DNA of 64,000 bases from Sorangium sp051521495 (GTDB taxonomy: Bacteria > Myxococcota_A > Polyangia > Polyangiales > Polyangiaceae), in NCBI RefSeq assembly GCF_051521495.1, contig NZ_CP150355.1, positions 930,001 through 994,000 on the forward strand, given 5' to 3'. This document shows positions 34,632-43,649 of this stretch, one piece after another. The position numbers and the translations under genes are program-made. Numbering within the stretch: position 1 is the first letter of the stretch; every line of letters starts with the position of its first letter. The notes beneath the pieces were generated by a model. That model had not been told where the DNA came from. It worked only from the letters and a program-made list of their open reading frames with translations, and did no database searches.

Positions 34632-36212
34632 ATGTCCGCCCTGCGCCTCCACGACACGCTGACCCAGAAGCTCGCCCCGCTCGTCCCGCGGCAGCCTGGC
34701 GAGGTCCGCATCTACTGCTGCGGCCCGACCACCTACGACGTCGCGCACGTGGGGCACGGCCGCGCCGCGCTCGCCCCGGATATCCTCGTCCGCCACCTGA
34801 GGGCCCGAGGCCTCCGCGTCACCTACGTCCGAAACATCACGGACGTCGACGACAAGATCCTGCAGCGGGCGGCCGAGTCGGGCGAGGCGCCCATGGATCT
34901 GTCGGCGCGGATGGCTCGCCTGTACCAGGAGGACGTCGCCGCCCTCGGCTGCCTGACGCCCGACGTCGAGCCGAAGGTCTCGGAGCACCTCCCCGAGGTC
35001 ATCGCCCTCGTCGCGCGGCTGATCGAGCAAGGCGCGGCCTATGTCGTCGAGCGTCCCGGCGAGGCGCGCGACGTTCGCGACGTGTATTACGCCGTCCGCA
35101 GCTTCCCCTCCTACGGCAAGCTCTCGAAGCGCAACCTCGACGAGCTGCGGGTCGGCGCGCGCGTCGGTCCGTGCGAGGACAAGCGTGATCCGCTCGATTT
35201 CGCGCTCTGGAAGGGGGTCGCCCCGGGCGGGTGGGGCTGGGACAGCCCGTGGGGCAAGGGGCGCCCCGGGTGGCACATCGAGTGCTCTGCGATGGCGGGC
35301 CGCTACCTCGGGGCCGGCTTCGACGTCCACTGCGGCGGCATGGACCTCGTCTTCCCCCATCACGAGAACGAGATCGCCCAGAGCGAGGCCGCCCATCCGG
35401 ACGACGCGCCGCTCGCCTCGCTCTGGATCCACAACGGCTTCGTCAACGTCGACAAGGAGAAGATGGCGAAGTCGCTCGGCAACTTCGTGAAGCTCCGCGA
35501 CGTCTACGCGCGCAACGACCCGGAGGCGCTCCGCTACTTCCTGCTCACGGTCCACTACCGGGGCCCGCTCGAGTTCGACACCCACAAGCGCGACGACGGC
35601 CGCGTCGTCTTCCCCGGCGTGGTCGAGGCCGAGCGCCGCGTCGACTACCTGTACGCGACGCTCGATCGACTCTCCGCCCTGTCCGCGCTCGCCGGCTCGC
35701 CCGCCGCCGGCGAGGGCGCCGCGCCGGAGCCGCCGGCGCGGCTCCCGAAGGGGTTCGCGGCGCTCGCCGCGCTCGCGGACGGCGCCCCGGGCCGCGCCGC
35801 CGCCGCGCTCGACGACGACCTCAACACCCCCGTCGTGCTCTCGATCATCGCCGAGGTCGCCAAGGCCGCCAACGAGCTCGCCGACGCCGCGCAGCGGCGG
35901 GGGAAGGACCAGGACGTCGCCCGCGCCGCGCCGCCGCTCGCGCGCCGCCTCCACGCGGCCCTGCGATCCTCGCTCGACGTCCTCGGCCTGCTGCAGACGC
36001 CGTCTCCGGTGTATCAGACCCGCACGCAGGAGCAGCGCCTCCGGCTCCTCGGCACGACCCGGCAGGCGATCGAGGCGAAGCTCGCCGAGCGCGCCGCGGC
36101 GCGCGCCGCGAAGGACTTCGCGCGGGGCGACGCCCTCCGGAAGGAGCTCGAGAGCGACGGCATCGAGGTTGCCGACTCTCCCACCGGTACGACATTCCGG
36201 GTGAGCGCCTGA
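34632..36212 (+). CDS. cysS: Cysteinyl-tRNA synthetase
   Basis: This 526-aa class I aminoacyl-tRNA synthetase charges tRNA-Cys. The HIGH motif is HVGH (39-42), preceded by CCGPTTYDV with a zinc-ligand Cys. Further zinc ligands are in HIECSAM and the HHENEIAQSE segment. The KMSKS loop is KMAKS (277-281). The C-terminal anticodon-binding domain contains DLNTPVVLSIIAEVAKAANE. The protein is longer than the usual 460-470 aa because of an Ala/Pro-rich insert around 355-385. ATG 34632 is preferred over a TTG 18 nt upstream. It appears to be the only core translation enzyme in the window. Confidence 0.96.
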   Translation: MSALRLHDTLTQKLAPLVPRQPGEVRIYCCGPTTYDVAHVGHGRAALAPDILVRHLRARGLRVTYVRNITDVDDKILQRAAESGEAPMDLSARMARLYQEDVAALGCLTPDVEPKVSEHLPEVIALVARLIEQGAAYVVERPGEARDVRDVYYAVRSFPSYGKLSKRNLDELRVGARVGPCEDKRDPLDFALWKGVAPGGWGWDSPWGKGRPGWHIECSAMAGRYLGAGFDVHCGGMDLVFPHHENEIAQSEAAHPDDAPLASLWIHNGFVNVDKEKMAKSLGNFVKLRDVYARNDPEALRYFLLTVHYRGPLEFDTHKRDDGRVVFPGVVEAERRVDYLYATLDRLSALSALAGSPAAGEGAAPEPPARLPKGFAALAALADGAPGRAAAALDDDLNTPVVLSIIAEVAKAANELADAAQRRGKDQDVARAAPPLARRLHAALRSSLDVLGLLQTPSPVYQTRTQEQRLRLLGTTRQAIEAKLAERAAARAAKDFARGDALRKELESDGIEVADSPTGTTFRVSA

Positions 36213-36361
36213 GGCGTCCCCGCGCGCCCCGCCGCCGCTCTTGCCAGCGGTGGCCACCAGTGGACGACAACCGTCGGGGGATCTAGGTTTCGGCCCGATG
36301 AAGGCCCGCAGAGGTCTGCGCGCCCGGCACCTGCCGCAGATCAGAACGATAACGGACGACC

Positions 36362-37324
36362 ATGGCTCGTGATCTCTATTCCGTGCTCGGCGTCTCGCGC
36401 GACGCGGACGAGGACAGCATCAAGAAGGCTTTCCGCAAGCTCGCGATGAAGTACCACCCGGACAAGAGTCCGGGGAAGGCCAACGAGCAGAGGTTCAAGG
36501 AGATCAACCAGGCTCACGAGGTGCTGAGCGACAAGACGAAGCGCGCGCTCTACGACGAGTTCGGCGAGGAGAGCCTCTCGCAGAACTTCGATCCCGAGCG
36601 CGCCCGCGCTTACCGCCGCTACGCGAACGCGCGGGCCGGCGGCGGAGGCCGCGGTCCCGGCGGCTTCGACGTGCAGGAGATCTTCGGCAACGCCCCTGGC
36701 GGGGGCGACCTCAGCGACATCCTCGGCGACCTCTTTGGCCGCGGTCGCGGGGGCGCGGGCGCGGGCCGTCGCCCGCATCCGGCGCGCGGCCGCGGCGGCG
36801 ACGTCCAGCAGGATCTCACCATCGATTTCGTGTCGGCGGTGCGGGGCACGACGCTCCAGCTCCAGCGCGAGGGCGATCCGGAGCCGGTCACGGTGCGCGT
36901 CCCGCCCGGGGCCGCCGAGGGCAGCCGCCTCCGCATCCGCGGCCAGGGCGCGCCGGGCATGGGCGGCGGCGAGCCCGGCGATCTGCTGCTCAACATCCAC
37001 GTCACGCCCCACCCGTTCTTCAAGCGCGAGGGCGACGACCTCCACCTCGACGTGCCCGTCACCCTGGGCGAGGCCTACCGGGGCGAGAAGATCCGCATCC
37101 CCACGCCGGACGGCGAGGTGACGCTCAAGATCCCGGCGCGCACCCAGACCGGCCAGGTGATGCGGCTGCGCGGCAAGGGCATCGCCCGCAAGGCGAAGGA
37201 GCCCGGGGATCTCTACGTGAAGTTCGTGGTGCACGTCCCCACCGTCGACGATCCCGAGGTCGCGAAGGCGATCGAGGCGCTCGAGGGCAAGGTGGAGGCG
37301 CCGCGCGGCGATCTGCGGTTCTGA
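36362..37324 (+). CDS. DnaJ-type co-chaperone, class B (CbpA-like)
   Basis: This 320-aa protein has an N-terminal J domain with HPD at 32-34 (MKYHPDKSPGKANEQRFKEI). A Gly-rich linker with FGNAPGGGDLSDILGDLFGR follows, then two C-terminal substrate-binding domains (RVPPGAAEGSRLRIRGQGAP and GEAYRGEKIRIPTPDGEV). The cysteine zinc-finger of DnaJ is absent, so it is type B. It stimulates DnaK ATPase and binds unfolded clients. No dnaK or grpE is adjacent. The gene is about 150 nt downstream of cysS, and a short region without features separates them. Confidence 0.93.
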   Translation: MARDLYSVLGVSRDADEDSIKKAFRKLAMKYHPDKSPGKANEQRFKEINQAHEVLSDKTKRALYDEFGEESLSQNFDPERARAYRRYANARAGGGGRGPGGFDVQEIFGNAPGGGDLSDILGDLFGRGRGGAGAGRRPHPARGRGGDVQQDLTIDFVSAVRGTTLQLQREGDPEPVTVRVPPGAAEGSRLRIRGQGAPGMGGGEPGDLLLNIHVTPHPFFKREGDDLHLDVPVTLGEAYRGEKIRIPTPDGEVTLKIPARTQTGQVMRLRGKGIARKAKEPGDLYVKFVVHVPTVDDPEVAKAIEALEGKVEAPRGDLRF

Positions 37325-37395
37325 GCGCGGCCTCCAGGCGCGGTGCGCCCGGCGCGCGGCCGCGCGTCGTCCTCGATCCTCGGCCCCTCCTCGCG

Positions 37396-38475
37396 ATGGC
37401 CGTCGCGCTGACCGCGTGCGCCGCGCCGGCTCCGGCGCGCCCTGCCCCGCGCGCCGCCGGCCACGCCGCGCCTGCCGCCGCCCGGCCAGCGCTTCCGCTC
37501 CGGCGGGCGGACGCGCCGGCGCCTGCAGCCGTCTCCGTCGAGCCGCAGGTTCCGGCCGCGCCGGCCGCCCCTCCTGCGGCCTCGCCCGCGGCGCCGGGCG
37601 CCTCCGCCGACGCCTCGTCCGTCGAGGGCGACGCGCGCGGCGCCCCGGCGGGTCCCTCGATCACCATCGAGCCGCCCTACAAGCTCGGCCGCCACCCCGT
37701 GCCTCGCGGCCAGGCCGAGGTGGCCGAGCGGGATCGCTGGAACGCCGGGGGCAGGGGGGATCCTCCCGCGCCGCCGCCGCCGGCGGAGGGGCACCCGCTG
37801 CCGAGGATCATCGTGGACATCGACCAGGTGAAGGGCCCGCTCAAGGCGCGCGAGGTGGAGCGCATCGCCCGGCGGCACCTCTGGATCCACGTCTACTCGT
37901 GCTACCGGCTGCGCGCGTACCGGGATCCGACGCTGCACGGCAAGACCACCGTGCGGCTCACGGTGAGCCGCGCGGGCAAGGTCACGGGCGCGCGCGCGAC
38001 CTCGTCCACGCTCTCCGCGCCGGACGTCGTCTCGTGCCTCGCCGCGCGCGCGCGGTCGCTCCCGCTTCCCGGGGCCAAGGCCGGCTCGACGGTCCTGGCC
38101 ACGCTGCAGGTCTATCCGGGCGACGATCCTGTCGAGCCTCCGCCGTCCGTCCTCGCTCCTGGCCCGGGCGAGCTCCAGCCCGACGCGATCTCGGCCGCTC
38201 TGGCCGAGTCCCTGCCGGCGTGGAGCAGCTGCTACGAAGCCGCCCTCGCGGGCGCGCCGGCGCTGTGGGGCCGCCTCGCGATCCGCTTTCACGTCACCGA
38301 CAGCGGCGCCGTCGACGAGGCCTTCGAGGTCGAGTCGCGCTTCCCGGACGATCGGCTCACCCGCTGCGTGCTCCGGCGCGCGCGCTCCCTCGCGTTCCCT
38401 GCGCCGCAGGGCGGCGACCTGCGCTTCGTGGTGCCGCTCCGTTTTTCGCCCGACCCGCAGCGATTGCCGCTCTAG
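37396..38475 (+). CDS. Lipoprotein with two AgmX/PglI-type C-terminal repeats
   Basis: This 359-aa protein begins MAVALTAC, so Cys8 would be lipidated. The signal peptide is very short and the true start may be an upstream non-standard codon. A Pro/Ala-rich linker to about 125 precedes two homologous C-terminal modules. Module one holds WIHVYSCYRLRAYRDPTLHG, VRLTVSRAGKVTGARA and VVSCLAARARSLPLP. Module two holds LPAWSSCYEAALAGAPALWG, RFHVTDSGAVDEAFEVES and LTRCVLRRARSLAFPAPQGG. This is the Cys-Tyr / G-x-V / Cys / FPxPxGG pattern of the TonB-like tail seen in AgmX/PglI and other myxobacterial envelope proteins. It probably functions in periplasmic protein interaction. Confidence 0.8.
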   Translation: MAVALTACAAPAPARPAPRAAGHAAPAAARPALPLRRADAPAPAAVSVEPQVPAAPAAPPAASPAAPGASADASSVEGDARGAPAGPSITIEPPYKLGRHPVPRGQAEVAERDRWNAGGRGDPPAPPPPAEGHPLPRIIVDIDQVKGPLKAREVERIARRHLWIHVYSCYRLRAYRDPTLHGKTTVRLTVSRAGKVTGARATSSTLSAPDVVSCLAARARSLPLPGAKAGSTVLATLQVYPGDDPVEPPPSVLAPGPGELQPDAISAALAESLPAWSSCYEAALAGAPALWGRLAIRFHVTDSGAVDEAFEVESRFPDDRLTRCVLRRARSLAFPAPQGGDLRFVVPLRFSPDPQRLPL

Positions 38476-38880
38476 TTCCGCCCGCCCGAAGTCCGGCCAT
38501 GGATGGCCGGACTTCGGCGCCGCTTCGCGGCGGCTTCGCGCGGGCGGCCCTAGCTTTGTTTCCTCGGGGCTCCGCCCCGCTCCGCACCCCGGCGTCCGCT
38601 TCGCGGCCGCACCTGTCCAGGCAGGGCTCCTCACCGACGGGCGCTGCACCGACACCAGCCCCGGCCACCACTTGCGGTCCGCCCTACCGGGACACGCTCC
38701 CGGCGCCCCGCGACCACGGCCCCACTCGCCTCTTCCAGCGCGCGGCGTGCGGTGCGAACGCTCCCGCCGCATGCACGGCCGAGGCGGTCGCGCAAGCAAA
38801 CCGTGCGGCGACAAGCAACGCAAATTGCGCCGCGCGGTGTATGTGCAACTTTACGGTGGGGGAGGAGGCTCAGGTACTCA
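38476..38880. other. Intergenic region with strong hairpins
   Basis: The left part is a perfect terminator-like stem (38486-38517) followed by several smaller GC hairpins such as GGGGCTCCGCCCC near 38565. The right part, toward 38880, is less GC-rich and includes GGGGGAGGAGG a short way before the kinase start. No gene was recognised. Confidence 0.5.
38486..38517 (+). terminator. Perfect 15-bp inverted repeat after the AgmX-tail gene
   Basis: CCGAAGTCCGGCCAT (38486-38500) and its exact complement (38503-38517) are separated by GG. It lies 10 nt past the stop codon. No T tract follows. The stem is long enough to block 3' exonucleases or RNA polymerase. Confidence 0.75.
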
Positions 38881-40317
38881 ATGCACATCTCACCGGGCAC
38901 CATCGTTGGGGGGAAGTATCTGCTGGAGAGGCAGCTCGCGCGTCCGTTCGCGCGGGTCGCGCGCGACCGGGGTTCCGTCTGGGTCGCGCGCGAGCTGCAG
39001 CTGGGCGTTCGCATCGCCCTGAAGCTCTTCGACCCCGACGCCGGCGCCACGGGAGAGATCCTCTGGCTCGACCGCTGGGTCCGCGCCGCCGCCGATCTCT
39101 CGTCGCGGCACGTCGTGTGCGTGCGCGACCATGGCATCGAGGACGGCGTGGTCTACCTGGCGATGGACCTGCTCTCCGGCGAGGATCTCGCGGCGCGCCT
39201 GGTCCGGCGCGGCCGGCTCTCGCTGGAGGAGACCGGGCGCATCGCGGCGCAGGCCGGAGATGCCTTGCAGAGCGCCCACGCGGCGGGCCTCGTTCACCAG
39301 GGCCTCCGTCTGGAGAGCCTCTTCCTCGCGCTGGAGGGCGACGAGGAGATCGTGAAGGTGCTCGACTTCGGCCTCCCGAGGGCGGTCGCGCCGCGGCTCG
39401 TCGGCGAGATCGCGGCCGAGGTGAGCGCGAGCTCGCTCCATTACCTCAGCCCGGAGCAGATCCGAGCGGAACGGACCCTCGACGCGCAGACCGATCTCTG
39501 GTCGCTGGCCGCCGTCCTGTTCCGCGCGGTGACGGGTCACCTCCCGTTCCCCGGCGACATCGCCAGCGTCGTCGCCTCGAAGATCCTGCTCGCGCCGGCG
39601 CCTGCGGCGACGCGGCTCGTGCCGAGGCTGCCGGCAGCGCTCGACGGCTTCTTCGAGAAGGCGTTCGCGCGCGATCGGGCCCGGCGCTTCCGGTCGGTCG
39701 AGGAGATGGTGGCGACGTTCGCCCGCATCGCGGAGCACGCGCCGCCGCCCTCCTCCGGTCTCCAGCGCCCGCCCGCGTCGGCGCGCGCCCACGGGCTCGC
39801 CTCGGCGCGCGCGCTTGTCGCGCCGTTCGCGCCGGCGAAGGCGGCCCCGCCCGCTGCCGTGCGGACGGAGGCTGGCTCCGAGCCGCCCACCGCGAGCCGG
39901 ACGACGCCGCCGGACACCCTGATCGGCGCGGAGAGCGCCTACCTGCTGCGCGGGCTCGCGTCGCCCGCGCGCGCGGGCTGGCTCCTGCCGGCCGGCCTCG
40001 TCGCGCTCCTCGGCGTGGCGACGTTCGCGACGATGTCGCAGCCCGAGCGCCGCAGGCCCGCGACCGCCGCGAGCGGCGCCGGGGCGGCCGTGCTCTCGGC
40101 CGTGCTCGCCGTGGGCAGGGATCGGGCGGCGCGCGCCGCGGCGCTCGAGGCCGCCGCCTCGCCGCCGGCCCGATCGGCGCCCGCGTCCCCCCACCGCAGC
40201 CCCCACGCGGCGCCGGCCGAGCCCGAGGCCGCCGCGTCGCCGCGCCCCGCGCGTCCGGCCGTCTCCACGGGCGCCGCCCCCGCGGGCGGGCGCGCGCGCC
40301 AGAGCTTCGCGCACTGA
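38881..40317 (+). CDS. Hanks-type Ser/Thr protein kinase-like protein, predicted pseudokinase
   Basis: This 478-aa protein has a kinase fold at about 10-285: ALKLF with the VAIK-type Lys48, DFG at 162-164 (KVLDFGLPRA), YLSPEQ and DLWSLAAVLFRAVTG. The catalytic loop, normally HRDLKPEN, reads HQGLRLES (139-146). The base Asp is Gly141, the loop Lys is Arg143 and the Asn is Ser146. The glycine loop LARPFARVARDRGSVW is also degraded. Phosphotransfer should be absent or minimal, although the Lys/DFG pair could still bind nucleotide. A Pro/Ala linker, a transmembrane helix (about 366-385) and a Pro/Ala-rich tail follow. It would be an inner-membrane signalling scaffold. An earlier in-frame start at 38752 lacks family sequence. 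Confidence 0.85.
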   Translation: MHISPGTIVGGKYLLERQLARPFARVARDRGSVWVARELQLGVRIALKLFDPDAGATGEILWLDRWVRAAADLSSRHVVCVRDHGIEDGVVYLAMDLLSGEDLAARLVRRGRLSLEETGRIAAQAGDALQSAHAAGLVHQGLRLESLFLALEGDEEIVKVLDFGLPRAVAPRLVGEIAAEVSASSLHYLSPEQIRAERTLDAQTDLWSLAAVLFRAVTGHLPFPGDIASVVASKILLAPAPAATRLVPRLPAALDGFFEKAFARDRARRFRSVEEMVATFARIAEHAPPPSSGLQRPPASARAHGLASARALVAPFAPAKAAPPAAVRTEAGSEPPTASRTTPPDTLIGAESAYLLRGLASPARAGWLLPAGLVALLGVATFATMSQPERRRPATAASGAGAAVLSAVLAVGRDRAARAAALEAAASPPARSAPASPHRSPHAAPAEPEAAASPRPARPAVSTGAAPAGGRARQSFAH

Positions 40318-40334
40318 CAACGGCGCTCTTGGCC

Positions 40335-40433
40335 GCGGCGCTCTACGTGCTCCGGGCCGCGTCGTCCGCGGCGCTCTACGTGCTCCGGGCCGCGTCGTCC
40401 GCGGCGCTCTACGTGCTCCGGGCCGCGTCGTCC
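40335..40433. repeat. 33-bp tandem repeat, three copies
   Basis: There are three copies of a 33-bp unit starting GCGGCGCTCTACGTGCTCCG, at 40335-40367, 40368-40400 and 40401-40433. They lie at the very 3' end of the leftward TrpE-like gene. Each copy carries the same in-frame tail ADDAARST plus a stop, so copies two and three are untranslated duplicates of the gene's end. Confidence 0.93.
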
Positions 40434-41638
40434 GCGGCGGCCTTCTCGGCGGCGGCCCTCTTCTCTTCGGCCGCGTCGCTCGCCTTGCGCGCCTCCTGCG
40501 CCGCGCGGATCGCCGACAGCGCGCCGCGCGCGTCGCGGCGCGTCCGTTCGGTCTCGGCGCGGGGCTCGCTCCCGTTCCCGACGTGCGCGCCGGTCATCGT
40601 CTCGAAGTACCCCGACTCGACCCAGACGGCGCCGAGCGTGTGCGCCATCTCCGCGCCTTCCGGCCCGAAGTACCCGACCGCGCCGCCGTAGATCCGGCGC
40701 GGGCCGACCTCGAGGCGGCGGCTGACGCCGCTCGCGCTCGCCGCCGGCTCGCCGACCGCGCTGCCGCGCGCGAAGGCGGCGCGCAGCGCCTCGACGGGCG
40801 GCGCATCGCCGGGGCGCGGCCCCGCCGCATCGCACTCGACGCGGACGAGCGTCTCGCCCGACGCGCCTGCGATGGTGAGCCCCGGCGCGAACGGCGACTC
40901 GGCGAAGTCGAAGAAGTAGAGGTGGGTCGACGGCGCGAGCACCCGCAGCGCCCGGTACACGTCGAACGGATCCGCGCCGCGCAGCGGCGCCCGGAACCTG
41001 CGGGCGAGCACGATCTCCTTCGCCTCGCCGGCCGCGACGCACTGGTGCGCGGCGGCCACGCTCGCGGCGAAGTCCTCGTCGGCCACCGGCGTCTCGAGGT
41101 GCTCCGGCACGGCCTGCGGATCGAGCGCGGGCAGGCTCCGCTGCTCCGGCCCGTGCGCCAGCTCCCAGGCGCATCGGCTCACGGCGCCTTGTGACGGGCC
41201 CGCGATGGTCATGGTCTGCGCCACGCTGTCGAACACGACCACGGTCGCGTCCTTCATGACCCGCCCGAGGTAGGCCTCGTCGGGCCACGGCTCGACGCCC
41301 GCGAGCTGGTGCACGGCGTCGTAGGCGAGGAAGCCGACCCATGACTGACAGACGTGCGCCGCCAGATCGCGCGCCGTGGCCTGTGCGTCCGGCGTGTCCT
41401 GCGCCGCCGTGCGCGCGAGCCCGTCCGCCAGCGCAGCGAACGGGTCGAACCCGCTCGGCAGGAGGCTCTCGGAGCGCGCCCTGTAGCCGAGGATCGCATG
41501 GCGGCCCCAGCGCTCGCCAGGCAGGGCGGACTCGAGCATGAACGACGAGCGGCCCGGCGACTGGGCGCGGAGCGCGGCGTACGCGCGGACCGGCGTGACG
41601 TGATCGGCCGGCAGTGTACGGATCACGATGGAGCTCAT
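40409..41638 (-). CDS. TrpE/chorismate-binding-like protein lacking the catalytic core
   Basis: This 409-aa protein is related to anthranilate synthase component I. The N-terminal half is recognisable: SSFMLESALPGERWGRHAIL, VGFLAYDAVHQLAG and VAAGEAKEIVLARRFRAPLR. IAGASGETLVRVE corresponds to the usual GASPE region. The sequence then jumps to ALRAAF and RIYGGAVGYFG, omitting about 90-100 residues. The missing part normally carries AGTRPRG, the LVDLxRNDLxR helix and the HVMHLVS strand. TLSGAPK is replaced by SAVGEPA. Chorismate and Mg2+ binding should be lost. The C-terminal 40 residues are Ala/Lys-rich and end in a repeated 33-bp unit. No trpG or trpD is nearby. It is either a decayed paralogue or a non-catalytic derivative. 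Confidence 0.72.
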   Translation of the reverse strand: MSSIVIRTLPADHVTPVRAYAALRAQSPGRSSFMLESALPGERWGRHAILGYRARSESLLPSGFDPFAALADGLARTAAQDTPDAQATARDLAAHVCQSWVGFLAYDAVHQLAGVEPWPDEAYLGRVMKDATVVVFDSVAQTMTIAGPSQGAVSRCAWELAHGPEQRSLPALDPQAVPEHLETPVADEDFAASVAAAHQCVAAGEAKEIVLARRFRAPLRGADPFDVYRALRVLAPSTHLYFFDFAESPFAPGLTIAGASGETLVRVECDAAGPRPGDAPPVEALRAAFARGSAVGEPAASASGVSRRLEVGPRRIYGGAVGYFGPEGAEMAHTLGAVWVESGYFETMTGAHVGNGSEPRAETERTRRDARGALSAIRAAQEARKASDAAEEKRAAAEKAAADDAARST

Positions 41639-41703
41639 CGCGGCGCAGCCTACACGACGTTGCGCCGCGCGGCGAAGGAGGGCAAGGTACCTCGAAGGAC
41701 GCG

Positions 41704-42399
41704 GTGCGCAGCGCGATCGCCCTCTCATCGGCCCTCGGCGTGGTCGCTTGCTGCGGCTGGCTGGTCGCGTGCGGCGGCGTGCAGCCCGCCCCGGAGGGCG
41801 CGCGCACCACGGTCGTCTCGCTGCGGAAGATCGACTGCGTGGCGTGCGGCGCCGAGCTCGTCGCGGATCTCCGCGAGCGCCCCGGCGTCCATTCGGCCAC
41901 CTTCGACAGGCGCCGCGCGGAGATCTCCGTCACCGCGTCGCGCTCGTTCGACGTCGAGGGGACGGTGAAGCGGCTCGCCGCGAACGAGGGGTTCGAGGCG
42001 GTGCTCGGCGCCGGCAAGGGGCAGTACACCGGCTGGGCGACGTTCCCCGAGGGGGCGGACGCCCGGACGATCGAGCTGGGCGGCGCGGACATCCCCGATC
42101 TCGGCGCCCAGATCGTCCCGGGCAAGGTCACGGTCATCGACTTCGTCGCGGGCTGGTGCATGGCCTGCCGCACGCTGGACGCGCACATGGCCACGGTGCT
42201 CGAGGCCCGCAAGGACGTCGCGTACCGCAAGCTCGACGTCGTCGACTGGGACAGCCCGCTCGCCCAGCGGTACCTGAAGCAGGTCTCGAAGCTGCCGTAC
42301 GTGATCGTCTTCGACGCGACCGGCGCGCGGGTGGAGGCGCTCGCCGGCCCCGCGCCCGGCGAGGTCGACGCGGCGATCGAGCGCGCGGCGCGACGCTGA
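41704..42399 (+). CDS. Lipoprotein with HMA and thioredoxin domains
   Basis: This 231-aa exported lipoprotein starts at the GTG at 41704. Signal LSSALGVVACCGWLVAC ends in lipobox LVAC (Cys23). Residues 36-105 form a heavy-metal-associated/mercury-binding-like domain with C45-x2-C48 (RKIDCVACGAELVADLRE). Residues 130-231 form a thioredoxin-fold domain, VTVIDFVAGWCMACRTLDAH with redox Cys152 and Cys155, resembling the C-terminal domain of DsbD. The cis-Pro is in SKLPYVIVFDATG. The combination suggests periplasmic metal handling or metallochaperone thiol reduction. It is divergent from the TrpE-like gene and convergent with the receiver-HTH regulator. Confidence 0.85.
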   Translation: MRSAIALSSALGVVACCGWLVACGGVQPAPEGARTTVVSLRKIDCVACGAELVADLRERPGVHSATFDRRRAEISVTASRSFDVEGTVKRLAANEGFEAVLGAGKGQYTGWATFPEGADARTIELGGADIPDLGAQIVPGKVTVIDFVAGWCMACRTLDAHMATVLEARKDVAYRKLDVVDWDSPLAQRYLKQVSKLPYVIVFDATGARVEALAGPAPGEVDAAIERAARR

Positions 42400-42488
42400 G
42401 CCGGCGCTGAGCCGGCGCTGGCCCGGGCGCGCGCGTGCGTGGGGCGGTGCACGCGGCGGGCCTCGGGGGGCGCCGCTCGGCGAGCGGA

Positions 42489-43097
<609 letters not shown>

Positions 43098-43175
43098 CTG
43101 TTCCTCCTCTCACGTCACGACCGCCGGAGCCGGACGGTCGCCCTGGTCCGTTCTGGAAGGGGCCGCCTGTGCGGT

Positions 43176-43202
43176 CCCCTGCTCGAGTTGCGCGAGCAGG
43201 GG
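43176..43202. promoter_or_regulatory. 10-bp hairpin in the leader of the receiver-HTH gene
   Basis: CCCCTGCTCG and CGAGCAGGGG flank a 7-nt loop. It lies 79-105 nt upstream of the GTG start of the leftward regulator. It may be an mRNA leader structure or a protein-binding palindrome. Confidence 0.5.
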
Positions 43203-43515
43203 GCGAGGCCCTCACCGGCACACCAGACGCCTCGCTCTCTGCTTCCTTTCGGCAACATCGGGATTCCAGTGACACTTTAACACGGCCTGAGCAAGGTAGG
43301 ACGGGACTTTTTTCTTGCGCTCCCACGATTCTTGGCTTCGTGAAACGTCCGGGGCGCTGGGCAGCCCCGAAGTGGGCGAATTTCTGCCCTTTTTTTGTCA
43401 TCCGGCTGCCATGGGGTGCGCGGGCGCTCTTCTGGGTGGGGGGCGAGCCCGTGGTGCAGCGGTGCGCCTCTGGTCATTTCGTCTTGACAAGCGGCTCGCA
43501 CTTGGCGATGTTGCG

Positions 43516-43535
43516 CGCCCGCTGTTCAGCGGGCG
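43516..43535. promoter_or_regulatory. Perfect 9-bp palindrome just upstream of tRNA-Pro
   Basis: CGCCCGCTG-TT-CAGCGGGCG ends 19 nt before the mature tRNA 5' end. It could be a leader stem in the precursor tRNA or part of the promoter. Confidence 0.55.
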
Positions 43536-43554
43536 TTGCTCTTGCGGCAGCGAT

Positions 43555-43628
43555 CGGGGCGTAGCGCAGCCTGGTAGCGCACTCGGTTCGGGACCGAGGA
43601 GTCGGAGGTTCAAATCCTCTCGCCCCGA
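43555..43628 (+). tRNA. tRNA-Pro (anticodon CGG)
   Basis: This is a 74-nt cloverleaf. The acceptor CGGGGCG pairs with CGCCCCG, with discriminator A at 43628. The D arm is GCGC-AGCCTGGTA-GCGC. The anticodon stem CTCGG/CCGAG holds loop TTCGGGA, giving anticodon CGG (reads CCG). The variable loop is GAGTC and the T arm is GGAGG-TTCAAAT-CCTCT. The C1-G72 pair is the usual identity feature of bacterial tRNA-Pro. The 3' CCA is not encoded (CTC follows), so it must be added by nucleotidyltransferase. Confidence 0.97.
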
Positions 43629-43649
43629 CTCAGTTCATCTGGGATTCCA

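Larger units (their letters stand above)
43098..43554. other. Divergent intergenic region between the receiver-HTH gene and tRNA-Pro
   Basis: These 457 nt hold the leftward promoter of the regulator, a 10-bp hairpin in its leader, a consensus TTGACA at 43494-43499 upstream of the tRNA without an obvious -10 at 17 nt, and a palindrome at 43516-43535. No protein gene was recognised. Confidence 0.5.

Noticed and set aside
40320..42452. Long minus-strand frame through the 33-bp repeats reading RRGPEHVE motifs
   Set aside because: It is out of frame with the TrpE-like gene and its repeat peptide is a by-product of the DNA repeat.
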